This document shows positions 1 to 8,175 of a DNA stretch of 64,000 nucleotides, piece after piece. Source of the stretch: an uncultured Acidobacteriota bacterium (GTDB lineage: Bacteria; Acidobacteriota; UBA6911; CAINFC01); NCBI GenBank assembly GCA_903847975.1, contig CAINFC010000042.1:1-64000 (forward strand), in the 5' to 3' direction. The position numbers and the translations under genes are program-made. The notes under the pieces were generated by a model. It saw only the letters and a list, made by a program, of their open reading frames with translations. It had not been told where the DNA came from and searched no databases. Position 1 is the stretch's first letter. Each line of letters opens with the position of its first letter.

Positions 1-83
1 CGTAAGGGACGGCAGATTGTGGCCCGGCACGTGAGTGCCGGGTTGGGGCAGGAGCAACCCAAGTCCCATCGGGACGGCAGAAC
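1..83 (-). repeat. Dispersed 220-bp element, copy 1 (cut by window edge)
   Basis: This is the end part of an intergenic element that recurs at 6720-6939, 31361-31542 and 57904-58123. The outer end here is the terminal repeat GGGACGGCAGAAC (71-83). An internal hairpin at 23-42 has arms CCCGGCAC/GTGCCGGG around GTGA. A mini-hairpin GTCCC-ATC-GGGAC lies next to the terminus. Taking the 57904 copy as forward, this copy is inverted. The rest of the element lies left of the window. Confidence 0.85.
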
Positions 84-126
84 AAAATGATATTTCGACT
101 TTTTGCCGGGCCATCAAAAAAGATTG

Positions 127-2478
127 CTATCGCAAAAGAGTCCCGCTGTCGGGCGGATGATCTTTTTCGCTCAGCGCCGCCCAGGCCTCTTCCACCGGCC
201 TGTGGGCCTTTTCGGGAAGCATTCCCTCCGCCAGGTCCATCCACGGTCCGGCGGCCGGCTTCCTTTCCCGGACCCGGCGCAGAGTCTCCTTCGCCACCCG
301 TAGCTTCTCCTCCGGAAGTCCAGCGGGAAGCTCCCTCTCCAGAAAATCGACCAGTCGGGCCACGTGGCTTCGGAAGGCACCGCTGCGCAGATCATCCCCG
401 TTGGCCAGAAAAGCCAGCAGAAGAAGAAGGCTGACCAGAATCCGCTCCTCCTCTTTTTCTCCGGGCATCCCGCCGTCCGGCTCGATCCGTATGCTGAGGT
501 CCATCAGGCGGTCAAAATCCGTCGGCCACGCCGGCAATTCGTTCATACAGGCGGCCGACTCCTCCATCATCGGTAAGGCGCAGCTGAAAGCAACGGGAGA
601 GGGCGGCGCCGCGGCCTCCGGAGCGGAAAGGCAATACATGATTTGCTGCGTCTCCTCCAGCACCATATCCTGGGACAGCCCGAGAGGAACCACCTGGGTC
701 ACCGGCGGCTCGCCGGGCCTGTCTCCGGCCCGTTCCACGACCGCAACCAGAGACATGCTACGGCTCGCCAGGGAGTACTCGCGGCTGAGCGCGGCCAGGT
801 ATTCTTCCTGCCTCGCCGCCGTCCTCCGGCCGATCGCCGAATCGTCCGACTCCAGCCGGGCTTCCGCATCGGTGATCCGCCGTGCGCCCCGCAGCAGTCG
901 CAGTGTCTCCCCGCAGCAGGAATCTGCACCGCTCAGAACGATCCTGCCGGGCGCCTCCTGCGCCGCCGTACTGTAGCGAATCGTTATTCCGTCGTCTGTG
1001 CCGGCGACGCAATCTCCGTAGAGCAGGACCGGGCAGCCCGGAAAGACCGAAGGCGACGGCTCCGGGGACCAACGGCCGCCGGAGGGCTCCAGCCCTTCCA
1101 CCCGGAAACCGACGGCCACGGGACAGGCCACCGAGGCGAAGAGGTCGAGCGCCGCCTGGTCCACGCGCTCGCGGGGCGTCACGAAGCGGCTGATGCCGTC
1201 TGTTTCCCGGGCCAGCAGGGCCAGAAAGCGGTCCTGGCTGGCGCTGCCGATACCCAGGCTGTGCAGGCGGCAGCCGGCCCGGCGCGCTGTCTGCAGGATG
1301 CCTTCCGTCTCGAAGACCTGGCCGTCGGTAAGAATAAAAATGTCCCCGCCCCGGCCGGAGATCATGGCGGCAGCCTCGCGGATTCCGGCGGCCAGCTCGG
1401 TGCCGCCGCGGGCATCGATTTTCGTCAGGAAATCGCGGGCCGCGCGCCGGTTGCGCGGATCCGCTTCTTTCAGCTCCGCGGAGAAAGTCTCGCAACGATC
1501 GTCGAAGGCCACCAGGCCGAACCGGTCCTCCGCCCCCAGCACCGCCAGGCAGGCGGCCAGCGCTTTGCGCGCCTGGGCGATGGGCTCTCCGGACATCGAT
1601 CCGGACCGATCCATCAGAAATACCACATTTCTTGCCGCTTCCTTCCGAACGCCGAAATGGGTCGAGGGAATCAGGGCCGCGAAATGCCTGCGGCCATCCC
1701 CGGTTTGGCCGGAGAGCAGCCGCGTTTCACCCATTTCGGACCGGACGTCCAGAACCAGGTCCCGGTCGGGAAGGTCGGCAGCCGGGGCCAGGATTACGCG
1801 GCGGCTCCCGCAGACGCGGATGGAATGCGAGGGGGAGCCGATCTCTTCGATTCCCCAAGGCACGTCCAGGTCCACTTCGAATCCGATCTGGTGGAGCCCC
1901 CGGGCCGACTTGCGGAAGGCAGGCAGCAGCAGATCGTCGAAGCGGTCCGCGGGCAGCTCCATCTGCAGTTCCTGGTCCTCGAGGAGGATGGCCCTGGCAT
2001 CCGGATGGTAGGAAGGAGCCAGGGTAAAGGGAAAGCGGAACCGGAAGCCGTCGTCACGCAGATCCACACCAGCCAGGATTTCCAGGGCGACCAGAACCTC
2101 TTCCTGCGGATTCAGGTTGCCCAGGCTGAGGTTGACCATCCCGTCCCGATACCCCCGGGCGAGCACGGAGAGGTGACCGGCCGCCACGCCCCGCTCGTAA
2201 TTCTCCTGGGCCTGGCGCGGCGGCTGCAGCTCCGAGTGGGCTTTGAATCCCGGTCCTTGCACTTCGAAGCGGCGCAGCGCCGCATCGCGGGGCAGCAGGA
2301 AGGTATACACCACCTCCAGCGGTTTCCGGGCTGCCGACTGAAACCGGTGCTGCACCACCAGCCGGGCACCGGCAGGCAGAATACGACCTGTCAAAAAGAG
2401 CTGCTGCATGGCCAGCGGCAGCTCGTCCCCACTCCTTGCGCACCGGGGCATAAAAATCCCGGGTTCTTCATTTCTCAT
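127..2478 (-). CDS. VIT domain / von Willebrand factor A domain protein
   Basis: This 783-residue protein has an N-terminal VIT (vault / inter-alpha-trypsin) region, roughly residues 5-150, with the typical stretch about a three-layer 'FLLPRDAALRRFEV' segment. A vWA domain starts near residue 283. The metal-ion-dependent adhesion motif DxSxS is intact (D290-R-S-G-S294), and a later LTDG supplies further MIDAS residues. I see no signal peptide or membrane segment, so the protein is probably cytoplasmic. The start was placed at the ATG at 2478 because that ATG overlaps the stop of the upstream MerR gene by 11 bases; a longer reading back to 2640 would run through that gene. The C-terminal ~200 residues match no domain I recognise. 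The family is known for metal-dependent protein-protein contacts. The target here is unknown. Confidence 0.85.
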   Translation of the reverse strand: MRNEEPGIFMPRCARSGDELPLAMQQLFLTGRILPAGARLVVQHRFQSAARKPLEVVYTFLLPRDAALRRFEVQGPGFKAHSELQPPRQAQENYERGVAAGHLSVLARGYRDGMVNLSLGNLNPQEEVLVALEILAGVDLRDDGFRFRFPFTLAPSYHPDARAILLEDQELQMELPADRFDDLLLPAFRKSARGLHQIGFEVDLDVPWGIEEIGSPSHSIRVCGSRRVILAPAADLPDRDLVLDVRSEMGETRLLSGQTGDGRRHFAALIPSTHFGVRKEAARNVVFLMDRSGSMSGEPIAQARKALAACLAVLGAEDRFGLVAFDDRCETFSAELKEADPRNRRAARDFLTKIDARGGTELAAGIREAAAMISGRGGDIFILTDGQVFETEGILQTARRAGCRLHSLGIGSASQDRFLALLARETDGISRFVTPRERVDQAALDLFASVACPVAVGFRVEGLEPSGGRWSPEPSPSVFPGCPVLLYGDCVAGTDDGITIRYSTAAQEAPGRIVLSGADSCCGETLRLLRGARRITDAEARLESDDSAIGRRTAARQEEYLAALSREYSLASRSMSLVAVVERAGDRPGEPPVTQVVPLGLSQDMVLEETQQIMYCLSAPEAAAPPSPVAFSCALPMMEESAACMNELPAWPTDFDRLMDLSIRIEPDGGMPGEKEEERILVSLLLLLAFLANGDDLRSGAFRSHVARLVDFLERELPAGLPEEKLRVAKETLRRVRERKPAAGPWMDLAEGMLPEKAHRPVEEAWAALSEKDHPPDSGTLLR

Positions 2479-2878
2479 GGTCCTCGTCCTCTTGTTTCTT
2501 CCGTTTGATTTTGAGAGCGAACTCATCGAGTGCCCGAAGCACTTCCCTGTTCCGCCACGGAGCAATATCCTGCCTGACCCAGACGGCCACATCCCCCTCG
2601 AGCGTATAGCACACCCAGGCTTCCGGCTGCGGCAGGGCACTGTGCCGGGGAGGGTGGTCCGGCAAGCGGGCCATCTCCGCCAGAGTCAATCCCTGGGACT
2701 GGCGAGCCAGAACGGTCCGGATCTGCTCCAGATGGCCTCGGCCATAGGTAGCGCCCCGACCGGCCACCTCCGGGCCATCCACCAGGCCCCGGCTGATGTA
2801 AAAACGTATGGTGCGGGCGCTGATCCCGGCTTCCTCGGCAAGTTCCAGCAGAGTCCAGGATTGCTTATTTTCCGGCAT
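2468..2878 (-). CDS. MerR-family transcriptional regulator
   Basis: This 136-residue protein opens with a winged helix-turn-helix of MerR type: WTLLELAEEAGISARTIRFY, followed by the wing and the ISRGLVDGP turn. A second helical region (LAEMARL) follows, and the short C-terminal part is charged and ends in a Lys/Glu tail. There is no Cys cluster for metal sensing, so the effector is unknown. Two ATGs lie side by side (2881 and 2878). GGAGG is four bases from the second, so that start was chosen. The gene is translationally coupled to the VIT/vWA gene by an 11-base overlap, which suggests that this protein controls that gene and itself. HspR-type regulators have a similar size and are a possible relative. 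Confidence 0.85.
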   Translation of the reverse strand: MPENKQSWTLLELAEEAGISARTIRFYISRGLVDGPEVAGRGATYGRGHLEQIRTVLARQSQGLTLAEMARLPDHPPRHSALPQPEAWVCYTLEGDVAVWVRQDIAPWRNREVLRALDEFALKIKRKKQEDEDHEK

Positions 2879-2887
2879 CATGCCTCC

Positions 2888-2924
2888 AGCTTATCAGATT
2901 AAAACAACACTGTCAAGTAGTGTT
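2888..2924 (-). promoter_or_regulatory. Promoter and inverted-repeat operator of the MerR-VIT/vWA operon
   Basis: On the minus strand TTGACA (2911-2916) stands 17 bases before TAAGCT (2888-2893). A perfect inverted repeat AACACT-N7-AGTGTT (2906-2924) covers the -35 box. The 6-7-6 geometry fits a dimeric MerR-type protein, so autoregulation is likely. The -10 box is so close to the ATG that the leader would be nearly absent. An alternative -10 (TTTAAT, 2898-2903) would place the repeat in the spacer, as in classic MerR promoters. Confidence 0.55.
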
Positions 2925-2991
2925 TTATTAAAATGAGCAGAAAACCCGGTTATCGCCCGACGCACTCCCGGGGATCGCAATCCAAAGGCCA

Positions 2992-4245
2992 TTACTCCGG
3001 GAGCCGACGCCAGCCGACGCCCCAGACCAGCGTTCCCAGGAGCAGCGTAAGGGGAACCAGGATCAGAGCTCCGGGCAACGAGCCGGTGAAGTCCGAGATA
3101 GCCCCGACGATGGGCGGGCTGATGGCGTCCCCCAGAATATGGATCGACAGGATGGAAAGGGAGAAGGCGCGGGCCCGGAGGGCCGGGTCGACGCAATTGA
3201 GAATCACCGTGTTGACGGGACCATTATAAAACCACATAAAAAACTGGGCCACGAGCACGCAGAGCATAATCGCCAGGGGATTTTCCAGGTGCAGCGCCCA
3301 CCAGGCAAACAGTGTGGCTGCCGCCATGGACACGGCAGAAAGGGCCAGGTAGGGCTGGCGGGTTCGCCCGCGCAGCCGGTCGGCCAGAAGCCCGCCGGCC
3401 ATGGTCCCCCCCAGTCCGCCAACTACCGTGACGAAACCCACCATGCTTCCCGCCGCTTCCAACCCCATGCCCCGGTAGCGGTAGAGGAAGGTAGGAAACC
3501 AGTCGGCCATAGCCCCGGAGGCGAAGGTGACAGCCGTGTACCCGGCTACGGTGGTGAGATAGGTGCGGTTGCCGGCCAGCGCCGCAAGGGCCCGGGACCA
3601 GCCGGGCGCGGATTCGGGTGGCCGCCGGTCCTGGGCCCCAAGCCCGGGATCGCGGATCAGCAGCGCCAGGAACGCCACCAGGACACCCGGCAGACCCACG
3701 ATCAGAAAAGCGGCCCGCCAGCCAAAGTCTTCTCCCAGGATGCCTCCCAGGATAAACCCCAGGGCGGCTCCCACCGGGATGGCGGTATAAAAAATGGTCA
3801 TGATCCGGTTGCGCCGTCCGGCCGGGTAGAAATCGCTCATCAGCGCCGGGGCTAGCGTGGCATAGGCTGCCTCGCCGATCCCCACCGCGGCCCGGGCGAT
3901 CAGGAAGTGCCAGAACCCGGTCGCCAGCGCTGCGGCTGCAGTTGCCAGGGACCAGAGAAATACCCCGGCGCCGATGAGCCATTTGCGTGAATAGCGGTCC
4001 GCCAGCGCGCCGAACACCGGGCTGGCCAGCATGTAGACGATCACAAAAGCCGAAAGCGGCAGACTGGTTTGGGCATCCGTAAGCTCCAGGTCCGCCTTGA
4101 ACAGGTCTTTGACCGCGCTGGGAACATAGCGGTCCAGGTAGTTCAACATGTTCATGGCCGTCAGAAGCCCCACGGCAAAGGCGGCCCCGGGCAGGACGCG
4201 GCCTTGCTCCGGCTGGCTCCTGGAAGGAGCGATGGAATCGTTCAT
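2992..4245 (-). CDS. MFS transporter (spinster-like)
   Basis: This is a 417-residue, 12-segment major facilitator protein. The N-terminal half contains LNYLDRYVPSAV in the first segment and the loop 2-3 signature GALADRYSRKW. A long cytoplasmic loop (around LIRDPGLGAQDRRPPES) separates the halves. The start was set at the ATG at 4245, directly before MNDSIAPSRS. The longer open frame to 4440 would overlap the divergent promoter region. The substrate cannot be told from sequence. The gene is divergent from the secreted GH36-like glycosidase gene, so uptake of a released sugar or sugar acid is a reasonable guess. Confidence 0.85.
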   Translation of the reverse strand: MNDSIAPSRSQPEQGRVLPGAAFAVGLLTAMNMLNYLDRYVPSAVKDLFKADLELTDAQTSLPLSAFVIVYMLASPVFGALADRYSRKWLIGAGVFLWSLATAAAALATGFWHFLIARAAVGIGEAAYATLAPALMSDFYPAGRRNRIMTIFYTAIPVGAALGFILGGILGEDFGWRAAFLIVGLPGVLVAFLALLIRDPGLGAQDRRPPESAPGWSRALAALAGNRTYLTTVAGYTAVTFASGAMADWFPTFLYRYRGMGLEAAGSMVGFVTVVGGLGGTMAGGLLADRLRGRTRQPYLALSAVSMAAATLFAWWALHLENPLAIMLCVLVAQFFMWFYNGPVNTVILNCVDPALRARAFSLSILSIHILGDAISPPIVGAISDFTGSLPGALILVPLTLLLGTLVWGVGWRRLPE

Positions 4246-4295
4246 TCTGGTTTTTTCCCTTCCCGGGATGCGGTCCCGTTTTCTGTGCAGCGCGT

Positions 4296-4324
4296 TTGTG
4301 TCGATCCAGGCAAAATTATATACT
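4296..4324 (+). promoter_or_regulatory. Divergent promoter region (GH36-like gene / MFS gene)
   Basis: On the plus strand TTGTGT (4296-4301), a 17-base spacer and TATACT (4319-4324) form a good sigma-70-type promoter about 90 bases before the glycosidase ATG. On the opposite strand TATAAT (4315-4320) overlaps the same bases and points at the MFS gene, without a recognisable -35. Overlapping back-to-back -10 boxes would let one factor control both genes. Confidence 0.5.
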
Positions 4325-4415
4325 CTGATCTGGTTCCCGCTCCTCCGGTCTTGCTGTGAATCTTTCTTTCCTTTCGCAGGATGCCCCGGGGAGCGGAAAG
4401 GAAAAGGAGGATCGA

Positions 4416-6680
4416 ATGCGAGTACCAGGAATCCCAACACGAGTATTGCTTCTGCTGCTGGTCCTGCCCGCCGTCGCCCGGGCCCAGATCACACCGTCGG
4501 GTGACCGGATTCTTCTTAAAGCCGGATCCATGGAAAGAGTCCTTTCCCTGCGGGGCGGCAACATCTCCACGCTAAGCTTTTCCGTGGCAGGAGAAGAAAT
4601 GCTGGCCTCCCCGGCGCGGGAGCTTTCGGTGACCGTGGCCCGCGAGGAATCCAACCAGGCGCCACGCCCGCTGCTTCCCGGAGAAACGGCGGAAAAAAAC
4701 GATTTTTCCTCCGCCAACCGCAGCCGCTGGCGCAGCGAAGGGTTCGACCCCTCGCGCTATGACGATCCCCGGCCCCAGGCCCCCCGCTGGGCGGACGCCG
4801 AACCGCTGGAAACCAGAGCCTGGGCCACCCTGGTCGAGCCGCCCTCGGCCGCAATCACCCGTCCGGCGGCCGGCCCGGCCGGCCTGACCTTAACCGCTGC
4901 TTTCCGCAAGGAATCGCTTTTCCACGGCCTTTCCGTGGAACTGGCGTATGAGGTTTTCGAGGATTACCCGGTGATCCGCAAGTCGGTGCGCTTCCGCAAC
5001 CGCGGTCCGCTCTGGCTGCGGCTGGACCGGCTGGTGATCGAGGACCTGCAGCTCTCCGCCCTGACCCGCAAGCCGCTTGCCGCCGCCCTCTTTGGAGCGC
5101 AGCCCAGCGTGGCGGCCTTTGAAAAGCCCGGCTCGACGACCGGGCTGATCGCCGCCAGCGAAATTCCTTCCGCCCTGCGCTCCATTTCCGACCAGGGTGC
5201 CATGGGGTACACCCCGGCCCTCTTCGAATGGGTTCTGGGACCGGGGGAGGAATTCCTGAGCGAGCCGGTATTTTATTTCGGCTTCCACGGGCCGGTTCAA
5301 ACCACGGTCTCCTCGGTCTCTACTCCCCTGGACCGCGCCGTCGAAGGGCCTTACATGGAATTTCTGCACCGGCATATCGGCATCGCCGCTGCCCGGGCGC
5401 CGATGCACGGGCCGCAGTGGATGACCTGGGCCTACTTTTACGACCGGATCGACGACCGGCTGGTGAGGCAGCTGGCCGGCATTGCGGCACGCGCCGGATT
5501 CACGGAAATGCTCCTGGATGACGGCTGGCAGAAGGACCGGCTGGGAACCGAAGTGGACACGGACAAATTTCCCGACTTTTCCGCTACCGCCGCCTGGATT
5601 CGTTCGCAGGGGCTGGCGCTCGGCCTGTGGGTCTCCTGTTTCCGCGACCGCGATTCCCCGGATATGCGCGATATGCCCGAAGGACGCATCCTTCCCGAAC
5701 TGATCCGCAGCCCCAAGCTGCCCGGACTGGCCATGAGCTTTGCCTCCCCCTGGCGGGACTACTACACCCGGGACCTGCTCTCCGTAGCCGGCCGGTTCGG
5801 AGTGCGCTATTTCAAGCAGGATTTCACCAACATCATGTACGGCGACCTGGCCGCGGGTCACGAAAGCCGCACCCGGAAGGAATCGCTGCTGCGCGGGCTC
5901 CGCGGCCTGCTGGCCGCCCAGGCCCGGCTGCGCCAGACGGCTCCGGAGATCGTCAACGAACTGACCCACGAGATCTATTGGGGCACTCCGGGAGTGCCCG
6001 CAGATCTTGCCGTCCTGAAAAGCACCGCCCGCTTTCACATTCCCCCCAACGAGTGCATCGGCTCCGACCTGGCCCGGGAGTTCCGGGGCCGGGCCATCGG
6101 TCCGGAAGAGCATGCCGAAGCGCTGCGCCGTGGATGCTGGCTGGCCCGGCAGCGCTTTTACTCCCACCGCGGCCTGCCGCTCTACCCGCTCGAGTTTTAC
6201 GCCGCGGCCACCTGCAGCCACCAGGGAAGCCTGACCGCCGCCATACAGGACCGGCAGGTGGCCAGCTGGCTGATGGGCTCGCCGGCGTGCTTCTCGGGCG
6301 ACTCGCGCACCCTTTCCGAGGAACATATCGCCCACTACCGCCGCCGATTCGAAGAGGTGCGGCGATTGCAGGAAACCTACGATATTTTCCGGCACTTTCA
6401 GTTCAGCGGAGTTCCCGAGCCGACCGATGCGGACTGGCACTGGTGGGGAAAGCTGGACGAAAAGGGGTGCGGGGCGGTGGTGATCGTTCGCGGCTCCGGG
6501 GGCCCTCCGGGCCGCCAGGTCAACATTCCCTGGGTCCGCAGCGGCAGCCGGTATCGCCTGAAAGGGCTCTTTTCCGGAAAGGACTATGGGATCCGGACCG
6601 GACGACAGCTCCAGGAAAAGGGCCTTCCGGTGGAGCTGGTCGCCTACGGCCAGGAGCTGCTCGAAATCGCCCCGGGCTAG
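4416..6680 (+). CDS. Secreted alpha-galactosidase-like glycoside hydrolase (GH36/melibiase type)
   Basis: This 754-residue enzyme has a Sec signal peptide (first ~23 residues, ending ARAQ). A beta-rich N-terminal domain is followed by a TIM barrel. Hallmarks of the GH27/GH36 clan are visible: MTWAYF, then LLDDGWQ at 366-372, then YFKQDF at 465-470, in which D469 is the expected nucleophile. D551 in IGSD is a candidate acid/base. The start at 4416 is decided by AAGGAGG, six bases upstream; an in-frame ATG at 4356 has no such site and would bury the signal peptide. Sequence alone does not separate alpha-galactosidase from related clan activities. The divergent MFS carrier may import the product. 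Confidence 0.75.
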   Translation: MRVPGIPTRVLLLLLVLPAVARAQITPSGDRILLKAGSMERVLSLRGGNISTLSFSVAGEEMLASPARELSVTVAREESNQAPRPLLPGETAEKNDFSSANRSRWRSEGFDPSRYDDPRPQAPRWADAEPLETRAWATLVEPPSAAITRPAAGPAGLTLTAAFRKESLFHGLSVELAYEVFEDYPVIRKSVRFRNRGPLWLRLDRLVIEDLQLSALTRKPLAAALFGAQPSVAAFEKPGSTTGLIAASEIPSALRSISDQGAMGYTPALFEWVLGPGEEFLSEPVFYFGFHGPVQTTVSSVSTPLDRAVEGPYMEFLHRHIGIAAARAPMHGPQWMTWAYFYDRIDDRLVRQLAGIAARAGFTEMLLDDGWQKDRLGTEVDTDKFPDFSATAAWIRSQGLALGLWVSCFRDRDSPDMRDMPEGRILPELIRSPKLPGLAMSFASPWRDYYTRDLLSVAGRFGVRYFKQDFTNIMYGDLAAGHESRTRKESLLRGLRGLLAAQARLRQTAPEIVNELTHEIYWGTPGVPADLAVLKSTARFHIPPNECIGSDLAREFRGRAIGPEEHAEALRRGCWLARQRFYSHRGLPLYPLEFYAAATCSHQGSLTAAIQDRQVASWLMGSPACFSGDSRTLSEEHIAHYRRRFEEVRRLQETYDIFRHFQFSGVPEPTDADWHWWGKLDEKGCGAVVIVRGSGGPPGRQVNIPWVRSGSRYRLKGLFSGKDYGIRTGRQLQEKGLPVELVAYGQELLEIAPG

Positions 6681-6719
6681 CGGGGCGGACTGGCCTCCGC
6701 GAGCCTTTTTTACGGTTAT

Positions 6720-6939
6720 GTTCTGCCGTCCCCTGCGGGACTTGCGTGTGTGCCACACGGGGCGATATAGCGGAGATCGTACCGTTGTACTCCGTCACGG
6801 CCTTGCAAGGCCCCGCGTAAACCGGAAAACGACTGTTATTCCGGGGCATAAGTCCCGTAAGGGACGACAAGATTATAGCCCGGCAATTCATTGCCGGGTC
6901 GGCTCCTGCACGGGGCAAGTCCCATCGGGACGGCAGAAT
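6720..6939 (-). repeat. Dispersed 220-bp element, copy 2
   Basis: This copy fills most of the 301-base gap 6681-6981. It is bounded by GTTCTGCCGTCCC (6720-6732) and GGGACGGCAGAAT (6927-6939), a 13-base terminal inverted repeat with one mismatch at the very end. Three mini-hairpins of form GTCCC-N3/4-GGGAC lie at 6728-6741, 6852-6865 and 6919-6931. A longer hairpin with arms CCCGGCAA/TTGCCGGG lies at 6879-6898. The copy is inverted relative to the one at 57904 and has the same length. No target-site duplication is visible. Confidence 0.9.
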
Positions 6940-6981
6940 TGGACCCGTCAACCACTTTTTGCCGGTTCGTCGGCCATGACG

Positions 6982-8160
6982 CTATATGCCATCCAGGCCG
7001 CCGTACTCCCGCCAGGCGTCGCGAAAGTGCAGGATCGATTCCCAGGGCGCGTTGTACGGCGTGGTGCAGCTGGCGCCCAGCACAAAGCGGTGCGCATGGG
7101 GGCGCATCCGGGCCAGCAGGCTCCGCGTATAGGCGAATATTTCGCTCCGCGAACGCAGCGCCTCGAACTGCTGGGCGCTGATCCCGCCGGTAACGATCAT
7201 GCGGTCGCCGGAAATTTCCATGGCCTCGTCGAGCTCCACGTCTCCCAGGGTCGGGAAAGCCACGCCCTCCAGGCCGTCCACGCCCAAAGAGGAAATCAAT
7301 GCCAGGTTGGCCTTCTGGCGTCCGCAGGCATGAATGAAAAAAGTGCTGCCGTGCTCGTGGCAGATGCGGCTGGCCTGCTCATAAAAGGAGGCCGAGCAGC
7401 GCTCCACATACTTCGGGGTGTGAAAGGCAGTGTCCAGGTTGTCCATGGAAATCAGCGCCGGGACACCGGCTTGCGCAATCTGGCGCACCAGGTCGAGCTG
7501 CGCCGCCTCGTGCAGCGTGACCATCTCCCCGGCTTCGACGGGATGGTCCATGAGCAGGAAAGTGGTCGCCGGAGCGCTGAACGCCAGGTGCAGCATTTTC
7601 AGCGGGCTGAACAGTTCGCCCGCCATCACCAGGCCCAGGTCTCCCGTCTCCCGGCGGATTTTCTCATAGCGCTCCGGCACGAATTTCCAGCGCCGGGCCC
7701 GCAGCACTTCGAAAAAGCAATCCCGCTGCGCTTCCGGATCGTCCACCAGGAATTTTTCCTGGACCAGGGTGGTCTCCGTGTGAATAAACCGCAGGCGCTC
7801 CCGGAGCGTCCCCCGGGCCGTGCGATACCGCCGCTCGATCACCTGGTCCTGCCCTTCCCGCCGCACCTCCTCCTCGAACCCGACGCCATCCCAGACGACG
7901 TCGCACAGCCCGCCGAACCAGTAGCTCTTCGGATCGCAGTAGACGTTCCGGCTGAACACATCGAGCCCGAGCCAGCGGATCACCTCCAGCTGGCTGCGGC
8001 AGTGGGCGATCTCGGGGGGCAGGGTCCCCAGGTCCATCTGGTGCTGGAACCATTGCCAGTAGTTCGGCCCGTAGGCAAAGCGCGGCGGCGGGCGGCGCTC
8101 CAGGACCGCGGTGACGGCTTCGCGCCCGCGGAGGCACGGGGCGGACATTTCCAGGCTCAT
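6982..8160 (-). CDS. UroD-family protein (MtaA/CmuA-like decarboxylase or methyltransferase fold)
   Basis: This 392-residue protein has the uroporphyrinogen decarboxylase fold. The C-terminal half carries the HACG motif within FFIHACGRQKA, followed by the GVDGLEG and GDRMIVTGG segments seen in the methylcobamide:CoM methyltransferase branch. In that branch the His and Cys help bind zinc. The usual arginine-rich N-terminus of haem-pathway HemE is absent, so a role in haem synthesis is unlikely. No corrinoid protein is encoded nearby. It follows the hexuronate-type MFS gene by 15 bases with AGGAG before its ATG, so the two are probably co-transcribed. Many UroD paralogues in sugar clusters have no known reaction, and that applies here. 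Confidence 0.75.
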   Translation of the reverse strand: MSLEMSAPCLRGREAVTAVLERRPPPRFAYGPNYWQWFQHQMDLGTLPPEIAHCRSQLEVIRWLGLDVFSRNVYCDPKSYWFGGLCDVVWDGVGFEEEVRREGQDQVIERRYRTARGTLRERLRFIHTETTLVQEKFLVDDPEAQRDCFFEVLRARRWKFVPERYEKIRRETGDLGLVMAGELFSPLKMLHLAFSAPATTFLLMDHPVEAGEMVTLHEAAQLDLVRQIAQAGVPALISMDNLDTAFHTPKYVERCSASFYEQASRICHEHGSTFFIHACGRQKANLALISSLGVDGLEGVAFPTLGDVELDEAMEISGDRMIVTGGISAQQFEALRSRSEIFAYTRSLLARMRPHAHRFVLGASCTTPYNAPWESILHFRDAWREYGGLDGI

Positions 8161-8175
8161 GCGCTTGCTCCTTGT

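Noticed and set aside
643-2508. Long plus-strand open frames opposite the VIT/vWA gene
   Set aside because: They are antisense shadows in high-GC DNA: no ribosome site, no protein-like pattern, while the minus strand encodes a clear VIT/vWA protein.
6520-6951. Open frame reading through the 220-bp element (143 codons, minus) and its counterpart near 57900
   Set aside because: Similar short 'proteins' appear wherever the element occurs because the repeat is open in one frame. The conservation follows DNA structure and includes length changes, so I treat it as non-coding.
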